Assembly: GCF_017876295.1 (NCBI RefSeq)
Contig: NZ_JAGINT010000001.1
Coordinates: 248,001 to 312,000 of the forward strand
DNA length: 64,000 bases
Origin: Kribbella aluminosa
Lineage (GTDB): Bacteria > Actinomycetota > Actinomycetes > Propionibacteriales > Kribbellaceae
Direction of reading: 5' to 3'
Of the stretch, positions 56,391 to 64,000 are shown piece by piece. Every line of letters starts with the position of its first letter. Within the stretch, counting starts at the first letter, position 1. The translations under genes and the position numbers were made by a program. The notes beneath the pieces were generated by a model, which saw nothing but the letters and a program-made list of their open reading frames with translations, was not told where the DNA came from and searched no databases.

Positions 56391-58882
56391 CTGCTCACTC
56401 TACGGTGAGCGTCAGCCGCTGGATGCCCCAGTTGTCCGCGGAGGTCGTTCGCCGACCGCAGCACCGGTACGGCGACCTGGTCCGGGGCGTTTGCGCCGGT
56501 GACGTGGAATGTGTGGCTCTCGCCCGCGGAGAGCGTGACGAGGCACGAGTCCACCCGGGCGGCCGCGTCCAGCCGGTCCGGGAACAGCGCCAGGTCCTTC
56601 GCGAGGGCCGTCGCGGTCACCGTGACGTCGTACCCGTTCTCGGTCGGGGCGACCGTGGCCGTGTAGGCGTCGGCGGCGAGCTGCAGTTCCGTGTCCTCGA
56701 CGAAGTACGAGTACGCCGTGACGCCGTCGGCCGTCCGCACCTCGAGGTACTCCTCGGACGGCTTGCCGGCGACGGCGACAGACTCCGGCAGCTCGTTGAT
56801 CACCGCCGAGCGGGCCGCGATCTCGACCGCGAAGGTCTCCTTGGCCAGCACGCCGTCATGAACAGTCGAGCGCCGGGTGACGGTGACCTCGGTCGTCCAC
56901 GACGAGTCGGTGTCGTTGTGCGCGGCAACTACCAGAGCACTGTCCCGCGGCTGCACGGTGAGCAGCCGGTCCGCGTACACGCGCTTCAACGCGTACCACA
57001 ACGGTTTCCGGATCCCGTGCCCGTCGACGGCGGCCCACGAGACCACCGGCCAGTTGTCGTTCAGCTGCCACACGACCGCGCCGGTGTTCAACGGGAACAA
57101 CGACCGGAAGTGTTCGATGCCGTAGGCAACCGCGCGCGCCTGGTTCAGCTGCGTCGTCCAGTGCCAGTCGTCGATGTCCTCCCAGACCGGCAGGTGATCA
57201 CCGAGACCCCGCTCCAGCTTGAGGTTGCCCTCGAAGGCCTTCTGGTGCACAAGCATCTGCTGACCGTAAGGATCCAGCGGAGTGTCGTGCACCACCGAGG
57301 TCAGCGTCGACCACGCCGGCGGCCCCTGGAAACCGAATTCGGAAACGAACCGCGGCTTGTACTTGCGGTACGTCGTGTAGTCCACCTGGTTCCACACGTC
57401 CCAGATGTGCATGGTCCCGTGCCGGTCGTCGTTCGGGTGGATGAACTGGTCGAACGAGTACGGGCTGCCGGCTGAGTACGGCGTCCGCGGGTCGAGCTCC
57501 GCCACGATGCGAGGCAGCAGGTCGAGGTAATACCCGGCACCCCACGGCCTGCCCGCCAGCGGGACGCGCCAGCTCCACTCGACGTACCCCCAGATGTTCT
57601 CGTTGTTGCCGTTCCAGACGGCGAGGCTGGCGTGCTGGCTCAGCCGGGTGACGGCCTCCCGCGCCTCGGCCTCGACCTCGCTCCACAGCGGCTCGTCCTC
57701 GGAGTACGCCGCGCAGGCGAACAGGAAGTCCTGCCAGACCAGGATGCCGAGCTCGTCGCAGACGTCGTAGAACTGCTCGCTCTCGTAGATCCCGCCGCCC
57801 CAGACGCGCAGCAGGTTCATGCCGGCGTCGACGGCGTCCTCGATGCTGGTCCGGTAGGTTTCCGCGTTCAGCCGGGTGACGAAAGCGTTGTCCGGAATCC
57901 AGTTCGCGCCGCGGACGTAGACCGGCTTGCGGTTCACGGACAGCACGAACGGCGTACCGTCGTTGTCCGGGGCAACGTTCACGGTGATGTTCCGGAAGCC
58001 GACCCGGCCGTGCCAGTCGTCCTCGTTCAGCGTCACGGTCACGTCGTACAGCGGCTGCTCGCCGTACCCGCGCGGCCACCACACATCCACCGCGGAAAGC
58101 GTGTTCACCAGCTCGACTGTCTCGGTTCCGGGCGTGACGGTCGTCGTCTGCTGCGTGCCGCCGACCTCGACCGTCACCGCCGCGGCCTCGGCGGCGGTGT
58201 CGGTGTCGGACCACGCGAGCTCGACATGCGTCGTCAGTACGCCGTCCGTACCTTCCAGCCGGGCCAGCGGACGGACCGAGGAGATCCGGACGCCGGACCA
58301 GGACTCGATCCGAATCGGCCGCCAGATGCCCGCGGTGGCGACGTCCGGTCCCCAGTCCCAGCCGAAGTTCGAGGCCATCTTGCGGAGCTCGTTGTACGGG
58401 TGCAGGTTGGTGTGCGGCCAGCTCCCGGCCTTCGCCCGCTCCGCCTCGGCCGCGGTCACCGGGCCCTCGAACGTGACCACCAGCTCGTTGTCCCCGGCAA
58501 CCAGTACGCCGGTGACGTCGAACCGGTACGACCGATGCTGGTTCGCCGTGCTGCCCAGCTCCTGGCCGTTCAGCGTGACGGTCGCGACCGTGTCCAGCCC
58601 CTCGGCCACCAGTTCCTGCCGGTCGTTGCCATCGGCAACCCAGTCGAATCTACTCGTGTAGCTCCAACGAGTACGGCCGATCCAGTGCAGCTTCGACTCG
58701 TTGTCGCCGTCGAACGGATCCGGGATCTCGCCGGCCGCGAGCAGATCCGTGTGCACCTCACCGGGCACGGTGGCGGCCAGCGCGCGGCCGATCAGGCCGT
58801 CGGGGGCCGGACCCTCGACGGCTTGCACGGTCCAGGCAGCACCGCCGTCGGTGGTCAGATCGAGGGTCTTGAGTGATGTCAC
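56387..58882 (-). CDS. Glycoside hydrolase family 2 beta-mannosidase
   Basis: An 831-residue enzyme with an N-terminal sugar-binding jelly roll (about 20-190), an Ig-like domain and a TIM barrel with the acid/base E428 (WNGNNENIWG) and nucleophile E515 (FVSEFGFQG), as in GH2 beta-mannosidases that release mannose from mannan or N-glycan ends. No signal peptide is visible, so substrates must be imported. The last 20 residues after ANDL look unlike the family. In another frame the same DNA reads TSADNWGIQRLTLTVE and stop (56395), suggesting a small rearrangement at the 3' end. A LacI-type operator lies 32 bp upstream. Confidence 0.9.
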   Translation of the reverse strand: MTSLKTLDLTTDGGAAWTVQAVEGPAPDGLIGRALAATVPGEVHTDLLAAGEIPDPFDGDNESKLHWIGRTRWSYTSRFDWVADGNDRQELVAEGLDTVATVTLNGQELGSTANQHRSYRFDVTGVLVAGDNELVVTFEGPVTAAEAERAKAGSWPHTNLHPYNELRKMASNFGWDWGPDVATAGIWRPIRIESWSGVRISSVRPLARLEGTDGVLTTHVELAWSDTDTAAEAAAVTVEVGGTQQTTTVTPGTETVELVNTLSAVDVWWPRGYGEQPLYDVTVTLNEDDWHGRVGFRNITVNVAPDNDGTPFVLSVNRKPVYVRGANWIPDNAFVTRLNAETYRTSIEDAVDAGMNLLRVWGGGIYESEQFYDVCDELGILVWQDFLFACAAYSEDEPLWSEVEAEAREAVTRLSQHASLAVWNGNNENIWGYVEWSWRVPLAGRPWGAGYYLDLLPRIVAELDPRTPYSAGSPYSFDQFIHPNDDRHGTMHIWDVWNQVDYTTYRKYKPRFVSEFGFQGPPAWSTLTSVVHDTPLDPYGQQMLVHQKAFEGNLKLERGLGDHLPVWEDIDDWHWTTQLNQARAVAYGIEHFRSLFPLNTGAVVWQLNDNWPVVSWAAVDGHGIRKPLWYALKRVYADRLLTVQPRDSALVVAAHNDTDSSWTTEVTVTRRSTVHDGVLAKETFAVEIAARSAVINELPESVAVAGKPSEEYLEVRTADGVTAYSYFVEDTELQLAADAYTATVAPTENGYDVTVTATALAKDLALFPDRLDAAARVDSCLVTLSAGESHTFHVTGANAPDQVAVPVLRSANDLRGQLGHPAADAHRRVSR

Positions 58883-58913
58883 AGTGAGGCTCCGTGCCGT
58901 GGGCGGAATGGAT

Positions 58914-58927
58914 GAACCGGTTTAGTA
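58914..58927. promoter_or_regulatory. LacI-type operator of the beta-mannosidase gene
   Basis: GAACCGGTTTAGTA is centred on the AACCGGTT palindrome. It matches the site at 61473-61486 at 13 of 14 positions, so both units probably answer to one LacI regulator. Confidence 0.7.
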
Positions 58928-58967
58928 GAACTGCACCGCTCCCGCCAAGAAGGGGGAGCGGTGAACG

Positions 58968-59570
58968 TCAGTCGAGGACGTAGTGGCGCCACAGATCGGC
59001 GAGCGCCTGATGTCCGGCCGGCGACGGGTGTACGCCGTCGCCCGCGAGTGCAGCGGGTCCGACCGAGACCGCCTGCTTGGTCAGCTCGACGTCGGTCGGC
59101 ACCAGGATCGCGCCGTACTCGACGGCCAGCTTCCGGACCGCCTCGAGCTTCGGGTCCAGGTCCTCGCGCCACGCGTCCTGCCCGTCCTTCACCGGCAGCA
59201 GGAACGGCTCCATCAGCACCACCGGACAGGACAGTGGGTCGAGCAGTGCGCGGTACGACGCCTCGAAGGACTCGGGCGTCGTCGGGTCGTTCTTGTCGTA
59301 CCGCCGCCAGGTGTCGTTGATCCCGATCAGGATCGACACCAGCGCCGGGTCGTGGGCCAGCACATCGGTGGCCCACCGGGCGGCCAGCTCGACCGCCCGG
59401 TTGCCACTGATGCCGGCGTTGACGATCGGCGGCCGGTTGTCGCCGAGATCGTCGTACAGCCTGCGCACATAGCCGTCGCCGAGCCCGTCCGGGTCGGTGC
59501 GGCGGCCGCAGTCGGTCACCGAGTCCCCGGCGAACACGACGGTCCGCCGGGGGTCCAGAACGATGCTCAC
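58968..59570 (-). CDS. SGNH/GDSL hydrolase, cytosolic carbohydrate esterase type
   Basis: A 200-residue SGNH hydrolase: block I FAGDSVTD, block II GISGN, block III GINDTW and block V DGVHPS are all present. The length and motifs fit the rhamnogalacturonan acetylesterase/xylan esterase-like group. There is no signal peptide. It is the third gene of an operon in which each start overlaps the previous stop (isomerase, Gfo/Idh/MocA, this gene), so it probably deacetylates an imported sugar. Confidence 0.88.
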   Translation of the reverse strand: MSIVLDPRRTVVFAGDSVTDCGRRTDPDGLGDGYVRRLYDDLGDNRPPIVNAGISGNRAVELAARWATDVLAHDPALVSILIGINDTWRRYDKNDPTTPESFEASYRALLDPLSCPVVLMEPFLLPVKDGQDAWREDLDPKLEAVRKLAVEYGAILVPTDVELTKQAVSVGPAALAGDGVHPSPAGHQALADLWRHYVLD

Positions 59571-60664
59571 AGAGTGGCCGCCGTCACATCCCAGTCGTCC
59601 GGCAGGATCGGCGCGACCTCGACGGTGCTCTGGACGTCGACGAACGCGCCGGTGTCGATCGAGTCGGTGACCGAGGCCATCACGTCGACGATGTGGAACG
59701 CCAGCGCCCCGGTCGCCCGGTGCGGCCGGTCGGCCCGGATGGCGCGCGCCATCTCGAGTACGCCGGTACCGCGTTGCGCGACGGCCTTCGTCTCCGCGAT
59801 CGTCTCCCAGTCCTCGGCGCCGCGACGACGGATCTTGATCGCACCGTCGAACCCGTTCGGGTCCGGTACGGCGAGCGTCGCGTCGGAGCCGGTGATCTCG
59901 ACGAACCCACCCCGCGACAGCGGCGAGTCGAAGCTGAAGATGCTCTGCGACGACTGCCCCGACTCGAACTTCGCGATCGCGCTGACATGCGTCGGCACGG
60001 TCACGTCGAAGTCGGTCCCTGCCAGCGGACCGGAGCCGATCGTGCGCTTCTCCTTCGACTTCGACCCGATCCCCGCGACCGCGGCGACCGGACCGAACAG
60101 CTGCACCAGCGTGGTCAGGTAGTACGGGCCGATGTCCCAGAGCGGGCCAGCACCCTCCTGGAACAGGAACGCCGGGTTCGGGTGCCAGGACTCCGGGCCG
60201 GGGGACTGCATCAGCGTGAGCGCGGTCAGCGGCGTACCGATCTCACCGCGCTCGATGATCCGCCGGGACTCCTGCAGCCCCGGGCCGAGGATGGTGTCCG
60301 GCGCGCAACCGAGCCGGACACCCGCGTCCTTCGCCGTGGCCAGCAGCTTGAGGCCGCTGTCCTGGTCGAGGGAAAACGGCTTCTCGCTCCAGACATGCTT
60401 GCCCGAGGCAACGGCTGCGAGCGCCACCTCGACGTGCGCGACCGGGATGGTCAGGTTGACCACGATCTCGACGTCCGGGTTGTTCAGCACCACCTCGGGG
60501 CCCCCGTGGGCCTCGATGCCGTACTCCTTGGCCTTCGCCTCGGCCGCATCCGGCCGGAGGTCGCCGATCGCGACCACCTTCAGGTCCGGGAAGCTCTGCA
60601 TGCTCTTGATGTAGGCGTCGGAGATCACTCCGGCGCCGATCACACCTACGCCAACCGAACTCAT
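59567..60664 (-). CDS. Gfo/Idh/MocA family oxidoreductase
   Basis: A 365-residue sugar dehydrogenase with the Rossmann motif VGVIGAGVISDAY at the N-terminus, the SEKPFSLD active-site motif (about 93-100) and the C-terminal substrate domain (GPLWDIGPYYLTTLVQLFGP). It overlaps the isomerase stop by 4 bp and the esterase start by 4 bp, forming a three-gene operon. With a xylose-isomerase-like partner it probably works through 3-keto-sugar or inositol-type intermediates; the sugar is not known. Confidence 0.88.
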   Translation of the reverse strand: MSSVGVGVIGAGVISDAYIKSMQSFPDLKVVAIGDLRPDAAEAKAKEYGIEAHGGPEVVLNNPDVEIVVNLTIPVAHVEVALAAVASGKHVWSEKPFSLDQDSGLKLLATAKDAGVRLGCAPDTILGPGLQESRRIIERGEIGTPLTALTLMQSPGPESWHPNPAFLFQEGAGPLWDIGPYYLTTLVQLFGPVAAVAGIGSKSKEKRTIGSGPLAGTDFDVTVPTHVSAIAKFESGQSSQSIFSFDSPLSRGGFVEITGSDATLAVPDPNGFDGAIKIRRRGAEDWETIAETKAVAQRGTGVLEMARAIRADRPHRATGALAFHIVDVMASVTDSIDTGAFVDVQSTVEVAPILPDDWDVTAATL

Positions 60665-61410
60665 TCAGGCGCACCCTCTCCGGTGAGGAAGGCGTAGGAG
60701 CCCTCGACCGCGTCGAGGATCTCGCCGGTGAAGTCGTCGAGCTCGACGACCCGCAGGGCCTGCGGCGCGGCGGCCAGGATGTCCCGGACCGCGATGGTGC
60801 CGTCGCCGACCGCCACCTGCGCCTTGTTGTTCAGCGTCCCGTCGCCGTCCTTGACGTGGATCGCGGTGACCCGCTCGCCGAACTTCTTCAGCAGCGCCGG
60901 TACGTCGGCACCGCCGACCGCGGCCCAGTACGTGTCGACCTCGAGGATCACGTTGTCGGCCAGGTTGTCGGCCAGGATCTCCAGGCCGTGCGCGCCGCCG
61001 ATCTTCGACTCGAGCTCGAACTGGTGGTTGTGGTAGCCGACCGTGATGCCGTGGTCGGCGGCCTCGGCGGCGGCCTTGTTCAGCCCGTCGGCGATCTCCT
61101 TGATGCCGTCCGCCGACTGCCAGCGGGCCGGGTCGGTGTGCGGGTCGATCACCGTGGTGATGCCGAGCCGCTCGGCCGCGGCGTAGATCGGGGCGCTGTC
61201 CTCGCGGAGCAGGCCGGCGTGGGTGGTCGGGGCCGAGAGACCGTGCTTGGGCAGCGCCTCGGCGAGACGATCGGCGAAGGCCGTCACGCCGAAGGGCTCG
61301 ACCTTCGTGTAGCCGATCTCCGCGATCCGGGCCAGGGTGCCGTCGAAGTCTTCCTCGAGCTTGCCCCGCACCGTGTAGAGCTGGAGGGACAGGTGGTCCT
61401 TTGCGACCAT
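60661..61410 (-). CDS. Sugar phosphate isomerase/epimerase (xylose isomerase-like TIM barrel)
   Basis: A 249-residue AP-endonuclease-2/xylose-isomerase-like barrel protein. The metal-binding residues are in GYHNHQFELE, ILEVDTYWAAVGG and AIHVKDGDG, and VVELDDF near the end closes the site. It is the first gene of the operon with Gfo/Idh/MocA and SGNH proteins, with a LacI-type operator 63 bp upstream. Members interconvert ketoses or act on keto-inositols and 3-keto-glycosides. The exact substrate is unknown. Confidence 0.87.
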   Translation of the reverse strand: MVAKDHLSLQLYTVRGKLEEDFDGTLARIAEIGYTKVEPFGVTAFADRLAEALPKHGLSAPTTHAGLLREDSAPIYAAAERLGITTVIDPHTDPARWQSADGIKEIADGLNKAAAEAADHGITVGYHNHQFELESKIGGAHGLEILADNLADNVILEVDTYWAAVGGADVPALLKKFGERVTAIHVKDGDGTLNNKAQVAVGDGTIAVRDILAAAPQALRVVELDDFTGEILDAVEGSYAFLTGEGAPE

Positions 61411-61472
61411 GGTTTCTCCTTGTCGGCGGCGCGCTGCCCGCTGCCCTGGGGGTTTGCGCCGTCTGATAAGCC

Positions 61473-61486
61473 GAACCGGTTAAGTA
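61473..61486. promoter_or_regulatory. LacI-type operator of the isomerase operon
   Basis: GAACCGGTTAAGTA shares 13 of 14 bases with the beta-mannosidase operator at 58914-58927 and sits upstream of the isomerase-Gfo/Idh/MocA-esterase operon. Confidence 0.7.
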
Positions 61487-61577
61487 ACGAAGGAAACCGT
61501 ATCCCACCGCGCCCGTTCCACACCACCCTCCGCCCAACGACTGGGCGGTCACCTGAGAGTTCCCCCAGAACCAGGGG

Positions 61578-61587
61578 TTTGATCAAA
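61578..61587. promoter_or_regulatory. TTTGATCAAA palindrome upstream of the LacI gene
   Basis: This perfect 10-bp palindrome lies about 100 bp before the LacI start. It differs from the AACCGGTT sites, so it may serve another factor. Confidence 0.35.
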
Positions 61588-61684
61588 GAATCACCTTCTG
61601 TGGTCGCTTGATGACAGAGGGTTCGATCGGCGCGACACTGGAGATCCGGACCGGTGTGTCCGGGCGCCCGGTGAGGAGGGTGTC

Positions 61685-62689
61685 GTGTCTCGTGTGACCA
61701 TCAAGGAGATCGCCCGGCGGTGCGGGGTCTCGCAAGGGGCGGTGTCGTACGCCCTCAACAACCGGCCCGGCGTCTCCGCGGCCACCCGGGCCCGGGTACT
61801 GCGGGTCGCCGCCGAACTCGAGTGGGTACCGAACACGGCCGCCCGGCAACTGTCCGCGGCGCGCAGCGAGACGTTCGGGCTGGTGCTCGCGCGGACCCCG
61901 CAGACGCTGGCCGAGGAGCCGTACTTCATGGGCTTCGTCGGCGGCGTCGAGTCGGTCCTCGCGGAGCACTCGTACGCGCTGGCCCTGCAGGTGGTGGCCG
62001 ATCTCGGCGCGGAGCTCGCGACGTACCGGAAATGGGTCGCCGAACGGCGTGTCGACGGCGTGATCGTGGTCGACCTCCGCGTCGGCGACCCGCGGATCCC
62101 GGTACTGCGGAAGCTCGGTCTGCCGGCCGTCCTGGTCGGCGACCCGGCGCTGGCGGACGGCATGCCGTGCGTGTGGACGGACAGTACGGCGGCGATGACC
62201 GCGGCGCTCGATCACGTCGCGTCCCTCGGCCACAAGGTGATCGCGCGGATCGCCGGACCGCCCGAGTTCGGTGACGTCTGGATCCGCGACCAGGCCTTCG
62301 ACGCCGCCGTACGCCGGCTCGGGCTGACCGCGGTCACCCGGCACACCGACTACTCCGCGGCCGCCGGCGCCGCCGCCACCCGTGAGGTCTTGGCCGGGCA
62401 TCCGACCGCGATCGTCTACGACAACGACCTGATGGCGGTCGCCGGACTGGCCGTCGTCCAGGCGCTCGAGCTACGCATCCCGGACGACCTCACGCTGGTC
62501 GCCTGGGACGACTCGACGCTCTGCCGGATCACCCACCCGACGCTGACCGCGCTCAGCCACAACGTCGTCGGGTACGGCGCCGAGGTCACCCGCCGCCTGT
62601 TCGACGTACTGGCCGGGGCTCAGCCGCAGGCGCACCTGTACTCGACGCCGCTGCTCATCATCCGGGAGAGCTCGGCACGCAGGCCGTGA
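61685..62689 (+). CDS. LacI family transcriptional regulator
   Basis: A 334-residue regulator. The helix-turn-helix is at the N-terminus (VTIKEIARRCGVSQGAVSYALNNRPGVSAATRARVL), the hinge helix is WVPNTAARQLSAARS, and the PBP-like sensor domain is complete (GHKVIARIAGP, AIVYDNDLMAVAGLAVV). It is divergent from the isomerase operon and is the best candidate to bind the two AACCGGTT operators. The start is GTG at 61685. Its 3' end overlaps the convergent molybdoenzyme gene by 32 bp. Confidence 0.9.
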   Translation: MSRVTIKEIARRCGVSQGAVSYALNNRPGVSAATRARVLRVAAELEWVPNTAARQLSAARSETFGLVLARTPQTLAEEPYFMGFVGGVESVLAEHSYALALQVVADLGAELATYRKWVAERRVDGVIVVDLRVGDPRIPVLRKLGLPAVLVGDPALADGMPCVWTDSTAAMTAALDHVASLGHKVIARIAGPPEFGDVWIRDQAFDAAVRRLGLTAVTRHTDYSAAAGAAATREVLAGHPTAIVYDNDLMAVAGLAVVQALELRIPDDLTLVAWDDSTLCRITHPTLTALSHNVVGYGAEVTRRLFDVLAGAQPQAHLYSTPLLIIRESSARRP

Positions 62690-64000
62690 CGGTGACCGGT
62701 ACGCCGTTGACCGCGGCCGTGCCGGACGTCGGATCGATCAGGGCGCTGTCGGTGATGTCGTTGATGCTCTGGCCGGCGACCTGGTTCGCGACGGTCAGCC
62801 GGGAGCCGTCCCGGTTGTGGCCGAAGCCGTGCGGCAGGCTGACCACGCCGCGCATGATGTCGTTGCTGGCGGCAACTTCCACGGAGATCGAGCCGGCCGC
62901 GGAGGTGATCGTGACGAGCTGGCCGTCGGCGAGGTCGCGGTCGGCCAGGTCGTGCGGGTGCATCAGCAGCTGGTGCCGCGGCCGGCCCTTCACCAGCCGC
63001 GCGGAGTTGTGCATCCAGGAGTTGTTGTTCCGCAGGTGCCGGCGCCCGATCAGCAACAGCTCGTCGGCGGACAGCGGTTGCAGGGCGTCCAGCCGGGGCA
63101 GGTCGTCGAGGATCATCCGCTGTGCCAGGTCGATCCGCTTCGACGTCTTGTGCAACGCCCCGGGCAGTGCGGGCTGCAGCGGCCCGAGGTCGATCCCGCC
63201 CGGCGAGCGTCGCAGTTTCCCGACCGACAACCGGTACGGCCCGATCCGCAGCCCGGCGTCGACGATCCAGCGCGGCGGCACCCGCAGCCGTGCCGTCGCC
63301 TCGGCGCGACGCCGGCTCCAGGGAGTACGCCGTACCAGCGCCAGGCCGAGGTCGCGGAAGATCTCCCAGTCGTGCCGCGCCGTCGCGGGCTTCGGGAGGA
63401 CGGCGTCGTTCCACCGGGCCGTGTTCCGGACCGCCAACTGGTGGAAAACGATGTCGTAGTGGTCGCGTTCCAGCGGTGGCGCCGGCGGCAGGATCACGTC
63501 GGCGTGCCGGGTCGTCTCGTTGATGTACGGATCCACCGCGACCATGAAGTCCAGCGACCCGAGCGCCTCGTCCAGCCGGCGCCCGTCCGGCGTCGACAGC
63601 ACCGGGTTGCCGGCGACCGTCACCAGCGCCCGGATCTGCCCGTCGCCGGGAGTCAGGATCTCCTCGGCCATCGTCGACACCGGCAACTCGCCGCCGAACT
63701 CGGGAAGCCCGCGCACCCGGCTCTTCCACACCCCGACATGTCCGCGGCCCAGGCCGAGCAGCGTGTTCACCGCCGGTCGCGGGAACATCGTGCCGCCGGG
63801 CCGGTCGAGGTTCCCGGTGATGATGTTGAGCACCTGGATCGCCCACTGGCAGATCGCCCCGAACTGCTGTGTCGACACCCCTACCCGCCCGTAACAGGCC
63901 GCCCGCTCGGCCGTCGCGAACTCGGTCGCCACCCGCTGGATCACCGCGGCCGGGATCCCGGTGATCGCGGCCGCGCGTTCCGGCGTCCACTTCTCCACCT
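62658..64000 (-). CDS. Molybdopterin oxidoreductase, C-terminal part (truncated by the window edge)
   Basis: 447 residues of a larger (about 700 residues or more) formate dehydrogenase/nitrate reductase-type enzyme; the N-terminal part with any iron-sulfur site lies beyond base 64000. It shows the molybdopterin domain (NIITGNLDRPGGTMF, ALVTVAGNPVLSTPDGRRLDEAL, DPYINETTRHADVILPPAPPLERDHYD) and the C-terminal molydopterin-dinucleotide-binding beta domain (MHPHDLADRDLADGQLVTITSAAGSI, SLPHGFGHNRDG). The substrate is not predictable from this part. It is convergent with the LacI gene. Confidence 0.88.
   Translation of the reverse strand, partial: VEKWTPERAAAITGIPAAVIQRVATEFATAERAACYGRVGVSTQQFGAICQWAIQVLNIITGNLDRPGGTMFPRPAVNTLLGLGRGHVGVWKSRVRGLPEFGGELPVSTMAEEILTPGDGQIRALVTVAGNPVLSTPDGRRLDEALGSLDFMVAVDPYINETTRHADVILPPAPPLERDHYDIVFHQLAVRNTARWNDAVLPKPATARHDWEIFRDLGLALVRRTPWSRRRAEATARLRVPPRWIVDAGLRIGPYRLSVGKLRRSPGGIDLGPLQPALPGALHKTSKRIDLAQRMILDDLPRLDALQPLSADELLLIGRRHLRNNNSWMHNSARLVKGRPRHQLLMHPHDLADRDLADGQLVTITSAAGSISVEVAASNDIMRGVVSLPHGFGHNRDGSRLTVANQVAGQSINDITDSALIDPTSGTAAVNGVPVTVTACVPSSPG

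Overview
This window is a stretch of high-GC actinomycete chromosome. Codon third positions are strongly G/C, starts are often GTG, genes are tightly packed with ATGA/GTGA overlaps, and regulators of the LacI, ROK, GntR, ECF, TetR, MarR and LysR families are dense. The gene families and base-usage style suggest Kribbella or a close relative (Propionibacteriales). That is an inference from style and content; no rRNA or marker gene is present. I see no rRNA, tRNA, insertion sequence, prophage, attachment site, replication origin or CRISPR array.

Layout. 1-5.4 kb: edge-truncated NUDIX hydrolase, DinB protein, then an envelope-polysaccharide group (heparinase II/III-like protein and two paralogous SGNH hydrolases, one broken by a single in-frame amber codon) and an internally deleted NTF2-like pseudogene. 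5.4-11.7 kb: VOC proteins, a divergent ECF41 sigma factor/carboxymuconolactone decarboxylase pair with mirror-image candidate promoters, a ParB-like small protein, a 2-hydroxyacid dehydrogenase, a CorA-type channel and a small P-loop kinase. 11.6-18.9 kb: Gfo/Idh/MocA oxidoreductase with its divergent LacI regulator, then an Lrp regulator and a 2-oxoacid dehydrogenase operon (E1-alpha, E1-beta, E2; no E3). 18.9-23.4 kb: TetR, MFS exporter with divergent MarR, DUF3099, LysR and an SDR.

23.4-37 kb is the most coherent metabolic block. An XRE-cupin regulator precedes a 4-hydroxyproline operon (FAD dehydrogenase, a fused 2Fe-2S/FAD dehydrogenase, a DapA-family deaminase, a proline racemase-family epimerase). 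Next come the three 5-oxoprolinase genes pxpA-pxpB-pxpC (transcribed in that order), a divergent GntR regulator, an Xaa-Pro aminopeptidase, and an L-serine ammonia-lyase behind a glycine riboswitch. Together these could consume proline-, hydroxyproline-, pyroglutamate- and glycine-rich peptides such as collagen fragments. 37-45 kb: an XRE regulator, a Thr/Pro-rich membrane protein, a VapBC-like pair whose PIN protein lacks its first catalytic aspartate, a lipoprotein, and the fused lysyl-phosphatidylglycerol synthase/lysyl-tRNA synthetase lysX.

46.6-54 kb holds a possible unusual RiPP system. It has a class II lanthipeptide synthetase (LanM), a 70-residue peptide gene 14 bp downstream that encodes no cysteine and ends in a hydrophobic segment, a divergent luciferase-like oxidoreductase, and a large LuxR-type ATP-binding regulator. 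54-64 kb: a semialdehyde dehydrogenase, then a carbohydrate locus (polysaccharide deacetylase, GH2 beta-mannosidase, SGNH esterase, Gfo/Idh/MocA, sugar-phosphate isomerase) linked by two copies of a near-identical LacI-type operator and followed by a LacI regulator. The window ends inside a molybdopterin oxidoreductase gene.
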